Below are positions 22,452 to 32,763 of a DNA stretch of 64,000 nucleotides, piece after piece. The DNA comes from Pyronema omphalodes (lineage: Eukaryota > Ascomycota > Pezizomycetes > Pezizales > Pyronemataceae): positions 682,001 to 746,000 of the forward strand of contig JAJJXM010000022.1 in assembly GCA_024516155.1 (NCBI GenBank), given 5' to 3'. Positions within the stretch are counted from its first letter, which is position 1, and every line of letters starts with the position of its first letter. Made by a program: the position numbers and the translations under genes. Below the pieces are notes generated by a model. It made no database searches, had not been told where the DNA came from, and worked only from the letters and a program-made list of their open reading frames with translations.

Positions 22452-23850
22452 CTCTGCTTTCGAATCTTTTTTATTAAAGCCAGATGCGGAGTACCAGATC
22501 GTATTCCGCCGCTTCGATGTTCAAGGAAAGGGCACCGTCGACTTCGACGACCTTGTGGCCATCACGAAGGCCAACAAACCAGACTCCTCTTTGCCCTTCA
22601 ACTGGGACAGCGCATGGGCAACGCTGTACGCTGGTTCGCCGAAGAGCCGCCACTCCCTCACCTACGAGCAGTTTTCTCAGATGCTGCGGGCGATCCAGGG
22701 AGAGAAGGTTCGACAGGCCTTCCAGGCTTTCGATCCCAAGGCTACTGGGTTAATTGAGGTAGCCGACTTCGAGAGAATTGTCAAGGAGACGGCTGGGCAC
22801 AAGTTGTCCGACCATATCCTCGACAACCTCAACACCTTCATCGGTGTTGGGGCGGCAACCAAAATCCCTTATGCCAACGTTCGTGCTTTCCACAACGTTA
22901 TGAGGGAGATGGACACTGTGGACACGGTTGTCAGGAGCGCCACCGCCAAGTCAAAGGATGGCAAGATCACCAGAGCCGAGTTTCTGAACGAAGCTGCGCG
23001 CATTACGCGCTTCTCTCACTTCACCCCGCTCGAAGCCGACATCCTTTTCCACTTCGCCGGATTGGACAACGAGAGCGACCGCCTTTCCTGGAAGGACTTC
23101 AGCCGCGTCCTCGACCCTCTCTACCGCCAGAGCGCCGCCGCTGCCCCCAAACCTGCCGCTTCTTCCAACGGTATGGTTGAGCAGGCCATCGAGTCGGCCT
23201 ACAACTTCGGTCATGGTGCCATTGCTGGAGCTTTTGGAGCGACAATGGTTTACCCCATCGACCTCGTGAAGACCAGGATGCAGAACCAGCGAAGCAACCT
23301 CGTTGGAGAGACCTTGTACAAGAACAGCATCGACTGTTTCCGTAAGGTTCTCAAGAACGAGGGCTTTAAGGGCTTGTAATCGGGACTTGGTCCCCAGTTG
23401 ATCGGAGTTGTGCCTGAGAAGGCTATCAAGTTGACGGTCAACGACTTTGTCCGGACAAAGTTGACTGATAAGAACGGAAACATTACGTTTCCTTTGGAGA
23501 TGTTGGCTGGTGGTACCGCAGGTGCCTGTCAGGTCGTGTTTACCAAGTATGTTTCCCGCACCTTGCGTTCTTTTGTTCTTTCTACTAACCGCGATATAGC
23601 CCTCTGGAAATCGTAAAGATCCGCCTCCAAGTACAGGGAGAGTTGACTAAGAACGTTGTCGACACTCCTCGCCGATCCGCTCTCTGGATCGTCAAGAACC
23701 TTGGAATTGTCGGTCTCTACAAGGGTGCTTCGGCATGCCTTCTTCGCGACGTTCCCTTTTGTTTTCGGCAGTCTACTTCTCCGCCTACGCACATCTCAAG
23801 AAGGGCTGGTTCGGAGAGTCACCCACCAGGCTCCTCGGAATCGACACTCA
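22452..23850 (+). pseudogene. Truncated, inactivated duplicate of the aspartate/glutamate carrier gene
   Basis: Nearly collinear with 10150-11530 of agc1, including the 53-nt intron, so it arose by DNA-level duplication rather than retroposition. It lacks the first about 90 codons (first EF-hand-like loop) and everything after the middle of the third carrier repeat. Damage: a Tyr codon became TAA at 23377-23379 in the first carrier repeat, and a net 5-nt length change near 23757-23775 in exon 2 shifts the frame. By hand count the remaining coding part differs from agc1 at about 27 synonymous and 7 amino-acid-changing codons. That pattern suggests it diverged under constraint before it died. 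No full-length product is possible; a truncated EF-hand protein could be read from 22444. Confidence 0.9.
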
Positions 23851-24225
23851 CAGGATTACAATTGTGACACATTTGATGTATCGAGAGGTTTCTTGTTATT
23901 TGTTTTGGGGTCCCCATTTTCTTGTTTTATTCCACATGGAACTACATATATTTACTTAATCAAGATTTGATTTCTGTTATATAGTCTTATGATTTGCTTA
24001 AACATAATTTCCCTTAAAGAAACAGAGTGATCCGTGCCCAATTATTCATCACCAATTGATTATCCACATACCAAACAAATAGGAAGATGTATATCAAAAC
24101 GGATTGAATAAAGGACAGTCAAGCATTTGAAGGTTGTTCTATCATCGTTACTTGGCTTGCAGTCCGCCAGCGATTATGTGAACATTTCATGTGCATTATA
24201 AATTTAATAACGTTAATACTTCCAA
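23851..24225. other. Spacer between agc1 pseudogene and tRNA-Gly
   Basis: AT-rich, 375 bases. No homology to the agc1 3' region can be followed here, so the duplication ends near 23850. Nothing else recognised. Confidence 0.45.
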
Positions 24226-24296
24226 GCTTCCGTGGTGAAATGGTATCATAATTGCCTTCCAAGCAATTGGCTCGGGTTCGATTCCCGACGGATGCA
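24226..24296 (+). tRNA. tRNA-Gly(UCC)
   Basis: A 71-nt cloverleaf without an intron. The D stem GTGA/TCAT, anticodon stem ATTGC/GCAAT with loop CTTCCAA (anticodon TCC), and T stem TCGGG/CCCGA all pair. The B box GGTTCGATTCC is perfect. The acceptor stem GCTTCCG/CGGATGC pairs except for a U-U mismatch at 3:70. The discriminator is A. A T-rich stretch (TTATTTTTCT) follows within 15 bases and can serve as the Pol III terminator. Identical in sequence to the copy at 48665-48735. Confidence 0.93.
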
Positions 24297-26625
24297 TCCA
24301 TTATTTTTCTCATATTCTTTTCGTTCATCTTTTCCCGTAACGCCCGCTCTTTTATCAATATGGCAAGGGTTGGTCGACCAGGTCTCATCAACCCCAGGCT
24401 CCACTGGCTCCCTTGGTGCTCCATATGATTCCACCCATAAAATAACCTGTAGTTTATCCGTTGTGACCTATGGGCAGACAAAGCGTACGTATAATCCATA
24501 AGATTCGTAATCATAGTACGAACAGCCGCAAAGATGACTACATGATCCGATTACTCGAAACGCCTATATGCGAAATTCCAAAAATTAGCCCGAATGATAT
24601 TATATGACCCATAACATAGGCTCAGCATCTTCAGCATCATCTTACTCACCAACCTCAGAATCCTCAGAATCCTCAGAATACTCGGTATCCGCATCAACCC
24701 TAGCAACTCGAGTTACTCATATCTACATTAGTCGTAGCAGATATATACTACAATTCCCAATCCAACCACCTCGAGTGATGATTCATGTTCGCACCATTCC
24801 TATTCCAGGTGCATTCCACAGTGTAAGGAAGGAAGGAAGAAAGCCGAAAAAAAATTACGATACGTGACCTGGGCCCTGAGGTAGGTCACTTATAATGGTT
24901 CATACCAAGTACCAAGTACCAGTGATAGGTACTAGGTATGCAGGTATCGGTGTGGTTCTACATATATACATGCACACATGTAGTGCGAACCATTGCACTT
25001 TAGATGTGAGACAAAAGAAAAGAAATTAGAAATCTAACTTGGGGTGTAGGCTTCTTTTTTTATGTCAGTCGCTACTCAAGTTGACGTGTGGCGCGTGACT
25101 CGTGGTTTGCAAACTGTTTTTATGGTTTGGTTTGATGAGGTTGAGGTAGTTGGAGATTAAATATAATTATCGATTATCGCTTTACCGGTTTGTTCGTATA
25201 TTATATAGTAATATAGTACCATAACAAAATGTCATTTTCATCGCCATAAGTTTCCAGCCCTCCAGCCATCAAAAATTCGCGATGATTATGATGGATAAAC
25301 ATGCTCCAGGTATCTTACCTTTGAATATCCAGGCAGCGCTTACATAGACTACACATGCAACCCTCCAGTCCCGGATCCTCGACACTTTACACGCAAAACA
25401 AGATTATGATCATTCCATAAAAGATAAACCCGACTTGAAAAAGAAAAATCTTATCATTTCATTTCTCAATAACCTTGATGGCCATTTTAATCCTTCTACC
25501 ATCATTAAAGCAAGCCAGAAGTTAATCCATCATTCCTTCCTTTCCTTCTTTCTTTCCTTCCACATTTTGTTTTTCTGCACTTTCAATCCAAAGCATCAAC
25601 TACCGAACCCGAACCTCTCAAGGTAATAAGTGAACATACATAGTGAACAAATTGAAAAAGTGAATAAAGCAGTAATAGTAAAGTGAATAAAGCAGTAATT
25701 ACAAAGTGAAGAAACGCGAACCAACCAACGAATTAACCAACCAGTCAACCAACCAACTAACTAGCCGTATAAACTAACCGTTGAATTACACTTAAACTAT
25801 CCTTTCCTGTTCTTATCTATAAGCTATGTATATTTCTGCACACGTAATGTTTTTTTCTGGATGATGGATTGGGAAGGTAGTTGCGGATAAGGGATGGTAG
25901 GAAAGCTGGAGGACTTAGTGTGTATATAGATACATAGGGCTGGCAGTGATGACTTAGGTTCATGCGAGCTGGGTGATGCGTTTGGGGGAAGAGTCAGGCA
26001 GAGTGAGGTAGAGTGAGGTAGAGTGAGGTAGAGTGAGGCAGAGTGAGGCAGAGTAAGGCAGAGTAAGGCAGATTTGAGGCATATTTGAGGCGAACCATCA
26101 GGGAGTATCAACTTTCAAGAACTCCTCGTGCTCAAAAGTAGTAGACGCTAACCACTACTTTTAGGCACTAGTATCAGGAACTATAGTGCAAGTTGCAACA
26201 AAATCACAACCAAAAAAACAAAACAAAAATAAATCGTAAAAGCTATTTCAGTCATAGATGCTATGTATATAAAATATAAGAATAACTAATACCTTACAAC
26301 TTTGTTATATATAAACTATGAGATAGATACCTAAAGACTACATGTGTAGTACCCACATGCATAAAAACTCTAAACACGTTTTTTAATTCTAGGCTACATA
26401 CCGTAGATAGGCATGATTAACTACACTCACTGCCAGCAAGTTTCAACTACACCGAACCACACCCTCAAAAAAAAAGCAAATCTACTTACACCACATTAAA
26501 CCTCTTTTCACCGCACCACACTACACTACACTACACTACAATAACCTACGGTAGATATATATATATGATCCATCAATAAGAAATGCATAATTAAACCCAT
26601 TGCCATCTCCATCCTCATCCCCCAT
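24297..26625. other. Intergenic with low-complexity sequence
   Basis: About 2.3 kb without a gene. It holds 'tcagaatcc' repeats near 24652-24685, 'taccaagtacc' repeats near 24903-24925, 'gtgaataaagcagtaat' twice near 25659-25700, 'ccaaccaac' repeats near 25720-25765, the 10-bp array described separately, and ACACT pentamers just before copy C. Confidence 0.5.
25989..26079. repeat. 10-bp tandem repeat (GAGGYAGAGT)n
   Basis: About nine copies of a 10-bp unit, GAGGTAGAGT or GAGGCAGAGT, with AAGGCAGAGT variants at the right side. Confidence 0.8.
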
Positions 26626-27679
26626 CAGAGTTCGGCACGGTCCGTCCAGGACGGCGGACCGGACGGGACCACGCTGGTGGTCCCGTCCCGTCCACCTTCC
26701 TGGACGGACGGTCACTAGGTGGTCCGGTCCCGTCCTCGAACTCAAAAGACCGGACGGGACGGCGGGTGACGGCAGGACCGTGGTCTTTGGGTGCGCTAGT
26801 GTGCAAAGGCCGTTTGGTTCAAGTTTGCCATATATTATGGACCGCAGCAGTGACGTTTTCAGCACTTCAGTATGAACCCTTCATGCTGCACTTGATTAAA
26901 ACTTTTGCACCCCACTGCAGGTGCACGCTCCACCCAGCAATATTTTGACTGCTTATGGTAGCTTGATGTTATTATTTTTTCTTAGTAAAGTACGATTACG
27001 CTATAAGTATTTCTTCTGTCCTTCTCGTTCTATCTTCTACTATTCTATCTTCTACCTGCAAGAATTTTCCAGTTCTTTCATTGCCGTATAAGTCGAACAT
27101 CCACAGCTATCACTCGATATAGAACACCGCAGAAATATCACCATGTCCTCATCATCGTCATCAACCCCTGTTCCGACCAGGAGCAGAACACCTTGCCTGT
27201 CCTCTCCGGAGTCCATCTCATTTGAGAAGGATATACTGGATGGAGAAAGCACAATCTCTTCTGCTTTGTCGACACTTAACAGTGATCTCTTTACACCAAC
27301 GGGGCCTACTCAGCTCAATTAAGGTATTGTAGTTCAATGTGCCGGGGGAAGGATGCAGTGTAGTGTAGGGGGCAGGAGCTTTCTTATGCATCAGTATAGT
27401 TTTTTTTTGTTTGCAAGTAATTTCATATAGGTGACTTTAACTCGTGCGATGCATCAGAATTATCTAAGGAAAACACCATGAGCCGTAGTAAAAAAAATTG
27501 CGGGTTGCGAGTGACCGGCAGTGACGCTAGTCGTGGTCACCCACGGTCACCCGCGGTCCGTCCCGTCCATGGTGCCTCCAGGACGGCCGGTCCTGGTCCT
27601 ACTACAGGACGGGACCGCGAGTGGCAGTCCGGTCCCGTCCTTGGCCAGGACGGGACCGGACGGACCGTGCCGAACTCTG
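26626..27679 (+). mobile_element. Non-autonomous hAT-like element, family 1, copy C (best preserved)
   Basis: Perfect inverted termini CAGAGTTCGGCACGGTCC ... GGACCGTGCCGAACTCTG. The flanking octamers tcccccat and acccccat match at 7 of 8. Together these fit a hAT superfamily element of 1054 bp. Both 150-bp ends are dense in GGACGGACCG / CGGTCCGTCC words that form subterminal inverted repeats. The interior has a short intact reading frame (27143-27322) but no transposase catalytic domain. It is the reference copy for this family. Confidence 0.8.
27143..27322 (+). CDS. Short Ser/Thr-rich frame inside hAT copy C, possible transposase N-terminal remnant
   Basis: A 59-codon ATG frame opening MSSSSSSTPVPTRSRTP, with further Ser/Pro-rich sequence (LSSPES) and an acidic segment before a TAA. 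It is internal to the element. The related position in copies A and D keeps recognisable pieces, such as the 'ccgaccaggagcagaacacc' block in D. Fungal hAT transposases often start with a disordered Ser/Pro-rich tail before a BED zinc finger, so this may be what is left of the ancestral transposase after internal deletion. 'AAG|GTATTG' at the stop resembles a 5' splice site. I cannot show that it is expressed. Confidence 0.35.
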   Translation: MSSSSSSTPVPTRSRTPCLSSPESISFEKDILDGESTISSALSTLNSDLFTPTGPTQLN

Positions 27680-29835
27680 ACCCCCATCCTCATCCCCTGT
27701 TCGTAAGCCCTGAATGAGTCAATAGCTATCCTCCATCCCCCTTTCACCTCCACCCCACCATCCTCTTATTCCCAATCCACCCCGCAGTCAATCCACCCCG
27801 CAGTCAATCCACCCCGCAGTCAATCCCACCAATTTCAACCTCAACCCCAAGACCTCTTCCTGTCTGTCTTTCTGTCTGTCTATATCACACACCTCAATGA
27901 TGTAATGTAATATAATATAATCTATAACCGCTATTCCTGTATAACCACCATTCCTGTATAATTCTATTCTATCTCCGAAGTTCGAAGTTCGAGTGTGTTA
28001 TCATGATCATGATTCATATATAATATGTCAAGATATCAATAGCAGTATACCAATATCAATATCTACATCCCAATAACCACATCCCAATAACCACATCCCA
28101 ACATCCCAACATCCCAACATATCATCCCCATCCCATCTCCCCATCCCATCTCCCCATCCCATCAAATTTCAAATCTATAATTTCCTTCGAATTAATTTGT
28201 AATATTCCAATATCCTCATCCCCCGCAACGATATCCTCAATCCACGATGTCAATCCACGATGTCAATCCACGATGTCAATCCACGATATCAATCCACAAT
28301 ATCATTTCCGGTGTAAGATGTGATATGAAACGCGGTCAAGGTTTTAGTTCTTACGCCTACGACAATACTATCAAATCCCGGGTCCCTCCCAACTTCCAAG
28401 TTCCAGCTTCCGAGTGATATGCTATGACACGAGTGATATGCTATGATACCTCGCCTTGAATTTTTTTCTTTTCTTACTTGGAAATAAATAAAATAATAAT
28501 GAATATCAATTCCCTATAATATATATATATAACTATATAACTATATCAAGCTTCAAGCTTCAAGCTTCAAGCTTCAAGCTTCAAACTTCAAACTTCAAAC
28601 TTCATAACAAATAACCAAGAAACAAATAAACAAATAAACAAATAAACAAATAAACAAATAAACAAATAAACCAAGAAAAAAATAAATCGTTTGAATATGT
28701 TATAGTATTACTTTTTATTTCAAAATAACCAAAAAAATAAATTGAAATAGATTCTTTTCATAATATAAGACGATAAATATGATGAATGATGAACGATAAA
28801 TGATGAACGATAAATAATAAATGATAAACGACAAACAAAACTGATTAACTTTTGCAAAAACATGACCAAAACAAAAAAAAAAAAAAACGAAAATGATAAG
28901 AAAAAAGAAACCAGGAAAGAAGGCAAGAAAGAAACAAAGAAACAGAAACAGAACAATCCAAATCCCAATCCAAATCCCAATCCAAAACCCAAATCCAATC
29001 CAGCAAAGTCACCCAACCCCTTCAAAACACCATCCCATGCCATCCCATACAATCCCATACCAAAAACACCATATCCCATACCCAAAATTCCCACAATCAC
29101 ACCAAGATTCAACAAGCAACGAAACCGATTCATCAACACAAAAACCAAAACAATCCAAATAGAATAGATAGATAAGTAAGTAGTTCATGTTTCGCATTCA
29201 GCATTGCAGATCATATCACTTTTTTTGATAACCCCCGTCATCCCAACCCATCCCACGCCATCCCAACCTATCCGTTTCCACCCAGCTTCTCCGCCCTACA
29301 AGTTTTTGCTAACAGAATACATCATCACACTTTCCCTATCTTGATCAAATCCTCATCCTAAACACTCCAATAATTCAATAATTCAATCCAACTCGTCTCA
29401 TCTCATGTGCCAAAATCCAAAGTTCATCCCAATTTGCTCAAAAGTCAAAAGAAAAAAAGAGTTTCAAAAAAAAAGTTAAAAAAAAACAATATCCATCCCA
29501 TTCCATAACAACATATCAATCATGCCATTGTGTCAAGCTTTCAAAGGGAAAAAAAAAAAACAGAACCCAAAAAACAAAACAAAAAAGAAAACCACCTATG
29601 CTGTAACCAAAGAAGTAGAACCCCAAAAATAAAACGTAATGACAAAAAAAAACACACAAGTAAAAACCAAACAAAAAACTCCATCCCTAAATGTAAAGAA
29701 AAAGAAAAAAAAACGTTACTTGGAAAAAAAACAAGAAAAAACCAAGACAAGAGATGATGATGATAATGATATGATGCGATGATGGTATGATGTTACACCT
29801 CGGCCGCTCCTTCAGGTATTGCTTGCAACCGCCAA
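27680..29835. other. Intergenic rich in short tandem repeats, 3' side of the LRR gene
   Basis: About 2.2 kb with no gene. Visible tandem arrays: 'cagtcaatccaccccg' three times (27783-27826), 'cacatcccaataac' and 'atcccaac' (28060-28120), 'cacgatgtcaatc' four times (28240-28300), TTCAAGC/TTCAAAC heptamers (28548-28603) and AAATAAAC octamers (28620-28672). The rest is A-rich, with many A runs close to the LRR gene that may form its 3' UTR. Confidence 0.5.
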
Positions 29836-32142
29836 CTAACTTCTCGGACTCACACTCAAAGCCACAGCAGAACTAGAACTTCCCTTTCGAGTACTCGCCA
29901 AACTGAGACCCTCTTCACTTAGCACACTTAGCCAGCCGGAACCAACCTCATTTTTCAGCGCCTCAACTTTTCGCCTGTATTCATCGCCTTTCACCGACCA
30001 ATCGACGCTTTCGTTTGGTAAACTTGGAGGTGGTGAAGATTCCGCACCAGAAGAAGCTTCCTCAGCGGGATTATGATCAAATTCATGAATCTGCTGTTTC
30101 AACTTCATCTGGGGGACCGGTTCTGGACGCATAGTTGGAGTTCGGGTGACTGTTCGTACGGATCCGTTGTCAGGAGTTGGGGATACACTATCGTCTCGAC
30201 TGAGTTCGACGACTCTTCTACGACCACCCTTTCGCTTTGCTCTAGCTACTTCGGTGGTACCGTTGCTGGTTGACTTTTTCTCCTCCTCTGCCGACTGACG
30301 ATCCTTCTTTTTCGCTTCTAAAGGTGCAACTTGGTGGACTGTAACTGGCGGTTGTCTAGGTGCTTTGATGATAGGAACACTGGCGGCTTCGCCAACACGG
30401 TCGACAAGGTTACGTTTCTCCATCATACCAGGACCCTGGGAGTCGAGTTGAATATCATCAGTGTAACCGGGGGTAGATCTAAAGAGGTTGAAAATGGCAA
30501 TACGATAAGTGGCGGCATGAGTTTTGGTGAAAGGGTTGTCAGCGACCCATACAGCGGTAAAGTTAGGCGCGCCGGTCAACCGAGCTAATTCGATTGGATC
30601 GGTGAGACGGTTTTGTCGGAGATCGAGCCGCTCCAATGTCAGGGCTCGTTCAATGCCTGCAAGGGATGAAAGACGGTTACCGCGGAGGTTAAGCGAGGTG
30701 ATGGCGGGTAAGGGTGTGCGCGTTAGTGAGTGCAGGGAATCAATCATGTTGCCAGACAAATTCAAGGCACGGAGATTGGTCAAAATGGAAAGGCTTTCGG
30801 GGATCGCAGTAAACAAGTTATTGGAAAGGTCGAGTGAAGTTAATGAACCGGCCAATGGAACCAATGCGGATGCAGAGATGTACGGAAGTGCGTTGTCCGA
30901 CAGGGACAGGTGACGTAAGAATCTCCATTTAGACGGCGGCAATGCAATAGGGTTTGGTGGCGGCAAGATGGTTGATGCCTGAGACGAGTGGCTGCTGCCA
31001 GATCCAGATCTTCGCATGCGGTGGGACTGTGCACGAGAGACTGCAGTAGAGTTACCCCTCGACGGAGAACTACTCCTAGGACGATTATGTGAGCTGGATC
31101 GGGACGACTCTGAGTGACCCCTTGACATGGGGTGGTAATGAGCAGGCGCGCTCTGCGCATGGGCACCGGCAAGCTGTGTAGATGGTGTCGAAGGAGACGG
31201 TGGTCCAGATACCGTACCGTTGACATTGGTGGTTGAGTGTGCGGGAGTGGATGGAGGGTAGGAGATGATAGGCGATGACTGTGCCTTTGATGAACGCTTT
31301 CGTCGCTTGTCCATATCGTCGAGTACAATAGAGATGAGCAACTCAACAGGGTCCTCAATACCAGCTCTCTTGACTACCAAACTCCTCAACTGCTCAGCCA
31401 TACGATCCCATCCAAAAAACTGTCTAATGTCAATGTCGCAAATTTCCAACGAGCTAACGTTCTTGAATGCAACTAAAGGCACAGCAGTGTCGAATGGGAA
31501 TTCCTCAAAGCCTTCAACAAGTCTTGCTTTCCTATCGGGTGCCAATCTGAGACACGGGATCTTTGTGAAAGCTGAGTAGAGATACTTTAGATCAGCATCG
31601 AGTGCGGCCTGTGCTTTTGCGTTCCGGCTTTCAATTGAGCCGCCAAAGCCAAAGTTGGACCACATGCTAGACATTCCAGTCATGACACTTCTAACACTGG
31701 ATACCGAATGCATCGATAGACTGTCGGAGGATCTGTTTCTCCGTGCCGAAGAGTTTAAGAATGAGACATAGTTTGAGGGTGATTCCTGTGCGTGGATATT
31801 TTCTAACCGCACTCCCATTGGTCCAACTTGGATGTTGAGCTCTTCGAAGCGAGTTAGGAGGTAGTAGAGGTGGTGGGGCGTAAGAGAAAGTTTTGCAGGC
31901 TTCATAGACCCTGAGGTGAAGGGTAACGAAGGCAGCGAGAAGGTACTGGAAAGTCCACTGCTTGTGGAAACATCGCGACTGGAGGTAGCTATCGGAGTTC
32001 TGGGTGATCCTGGAATGTCACTGCCTCGCCGTAAAGGCGCCTTTCTCTGCTGTAGCTGTATTGCATTTGCAAGAGCTTTTTCGTGGGAGCGAACGAAGCC
32101 GGCAAGCCGTTTAATAAAAATTTGTCCGTCTTCAGAGTCCAT
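29836..32142 (-). CDS. Leucine-rich repeat protein, nischarin-like fungal family
   Basis: A single-exon gene of 768 residues. The start MDSEDGQIFIKRLAGFVR is the first ATG of the frame and resembles the conserved opening of a family widespread in filamentous ascomycetes. Residues about 30-290 hold a non-LRR conserved region (LTPHHLYYLLTRFEELN; FPFDTAVPLVAFKNVSSLEI), then a Ser-rich disordered stretch. Leucine-rich repeats cover about 406-565: LRHLSLSDN, LTSLDLSNN, LRALNLSGN, ITSLNLRGN, LERLDLRQN, with an LRR-cap-like 'NPFTKTHAATYRIAIFNLF' at the end. The C-terminus is charged (KRKGGRRR) and disordered. The role is probably that of a protein-interaction scaffold; nischarin relatives work at membranes and the cytoskeleton, but no function can be assigned here. 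The promoter side carries a CTG microsatellite and two short hairpins. Confidence 0.85.
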   Translation of the reverse strand: MDSEDGQIFIKRLAGFVRSHEKALANAIQLQQRKAPLRRGSDIPGSPRTPIATSSRDVSTSSGLSSTFSLPSLPFTSGSMKPAKLSLTPHHLYYLLTRFEELNIQVGPMGVRLENIHAQESPSNYVSFLNSSARRNRSSDSLSMHSVSSVRSVMTGMSSMWSNFGFGGSIESRNAKAQAALDADLKYLYSAFTKIPCLRLAPDRKARLVEGFEEFPFDTAVPLVAFKNVSSLEICDIDIRQFFGWDRMAEQLRSLVVKRAGIEDPVELLISIVLDDMDKRRKRSSKAQSSPIISYPPSTPAHSTTNVNGTVSGPPSPSTPSTQLAGAHAQSAPAHYHPMSRGHSESSRSSSHNRPRSSSPSRGNSTAVSRAQSHRMRRSGSGSSHSSQASTILPPPNPIALPPSKWRFLRHLSLSDNALPYISASALVPLAGSLTSLDLSNNLFTAIPESLSILTNLRALNLSGNMIDSLHSLTRTPLPAITSLNLRGNRLSSLAGIERALTLERLDLRQNRLTDPIELARLTGAPNFTAVWVADNPFTKTHAATYRIAIFNLFRSTPGYTDDIQLDSQGPGMMEKRNLVDRVGEAASVPIIKAPRQPPVTVHQVAPLEAKKKDRQSAEEEKKSTSNGTTEVARAKRKGGRRRVVELSRDDSVSPTPDNGSVRTVTRTPTMRPEPVPQMKLKQQIHEFDHNPAEEASSGAESSPPPSLPNESVDWSVKGDEYRRKVEALKNEVGSGWLSVLSEEGLSLASTRKGSSSSAVALSVSPRS

Positions 32143-32420
32143 CGGATAACTCAGCGCATAAAGTTGCAGTATGTTCGGGGTGTAGGGTATCGGCTCGATC
32201 CGACTAGAATGTCGTACGGATTAACAAAGGGGGTAGACGGACGGAGTGACGTGGCGGGGAAGGCGAATGGGAAGCGTCTGCGTCTTTTATTTGTTCCTAC
32301 GAACGAACGTTTAGCATTTCCTCCCTTCGGCTTGACGCACTTGAGCAAGCGAGCGATGAGCGAGGAGATGAGTTGGTGGAGGATAGGATGAGAGTATGCA
32401 GTGGTTGTTTCCGGGCGTTG

Positions 32421-32443
32421 TGCTGCTGCTGCTGCTGCTGCTG
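32421..32443. repeat. CTG/CAG microsatellite upstream of the LRR gene
   Basis: Seven to eight CTG units about 280 bases upstream of the LRR start codon, in the likely promoter or leader. Confidence 0.85.
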
Positions 32444-32690
32444 TACGGTTGACCCGTTTTGTTTTGTCGCAATGAGCACTCACCACACTAAATAATACGC
32501 GTGAGAACAAAAAAGTCCACGAGGCACACAGGATAATCCGTGTGGGCACAGTATGACTGTTAATCGCTACCAGAGCCTTGTTTGAAGGTAAAATGATGGT
32601 TAAAAATGCCTGACCACGCGCACTTTTGTGAAATTCGTGAGTAAGCTTGGTCGATGACTGTTGTTGGGTTGTGAGTAGGAGTAGTTTCTA

Positions 32691-32763
32691 TCGCCGGATT
32701 GTTTCGACGGCGAGGGTAGGAATAGGTGTTATTGTTCTATCGCCGGATTTGTTTCGACGGCGA
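32691..32763. promoter_or_regulatory. Two copies of a short hairpin-forming motif
   Basis: TCGCCGGATTGTTTCGACGGCGA (split here as TCGCCG - spacer - CGGCGA) at 32691-32713 recurs at 32740-32763 with one extra T. Each copy can fold with a 6-bp stem. They lie about 550-620 bases upstream of the LRR start. A regulatory role is inference only. Confidence 0.3.
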
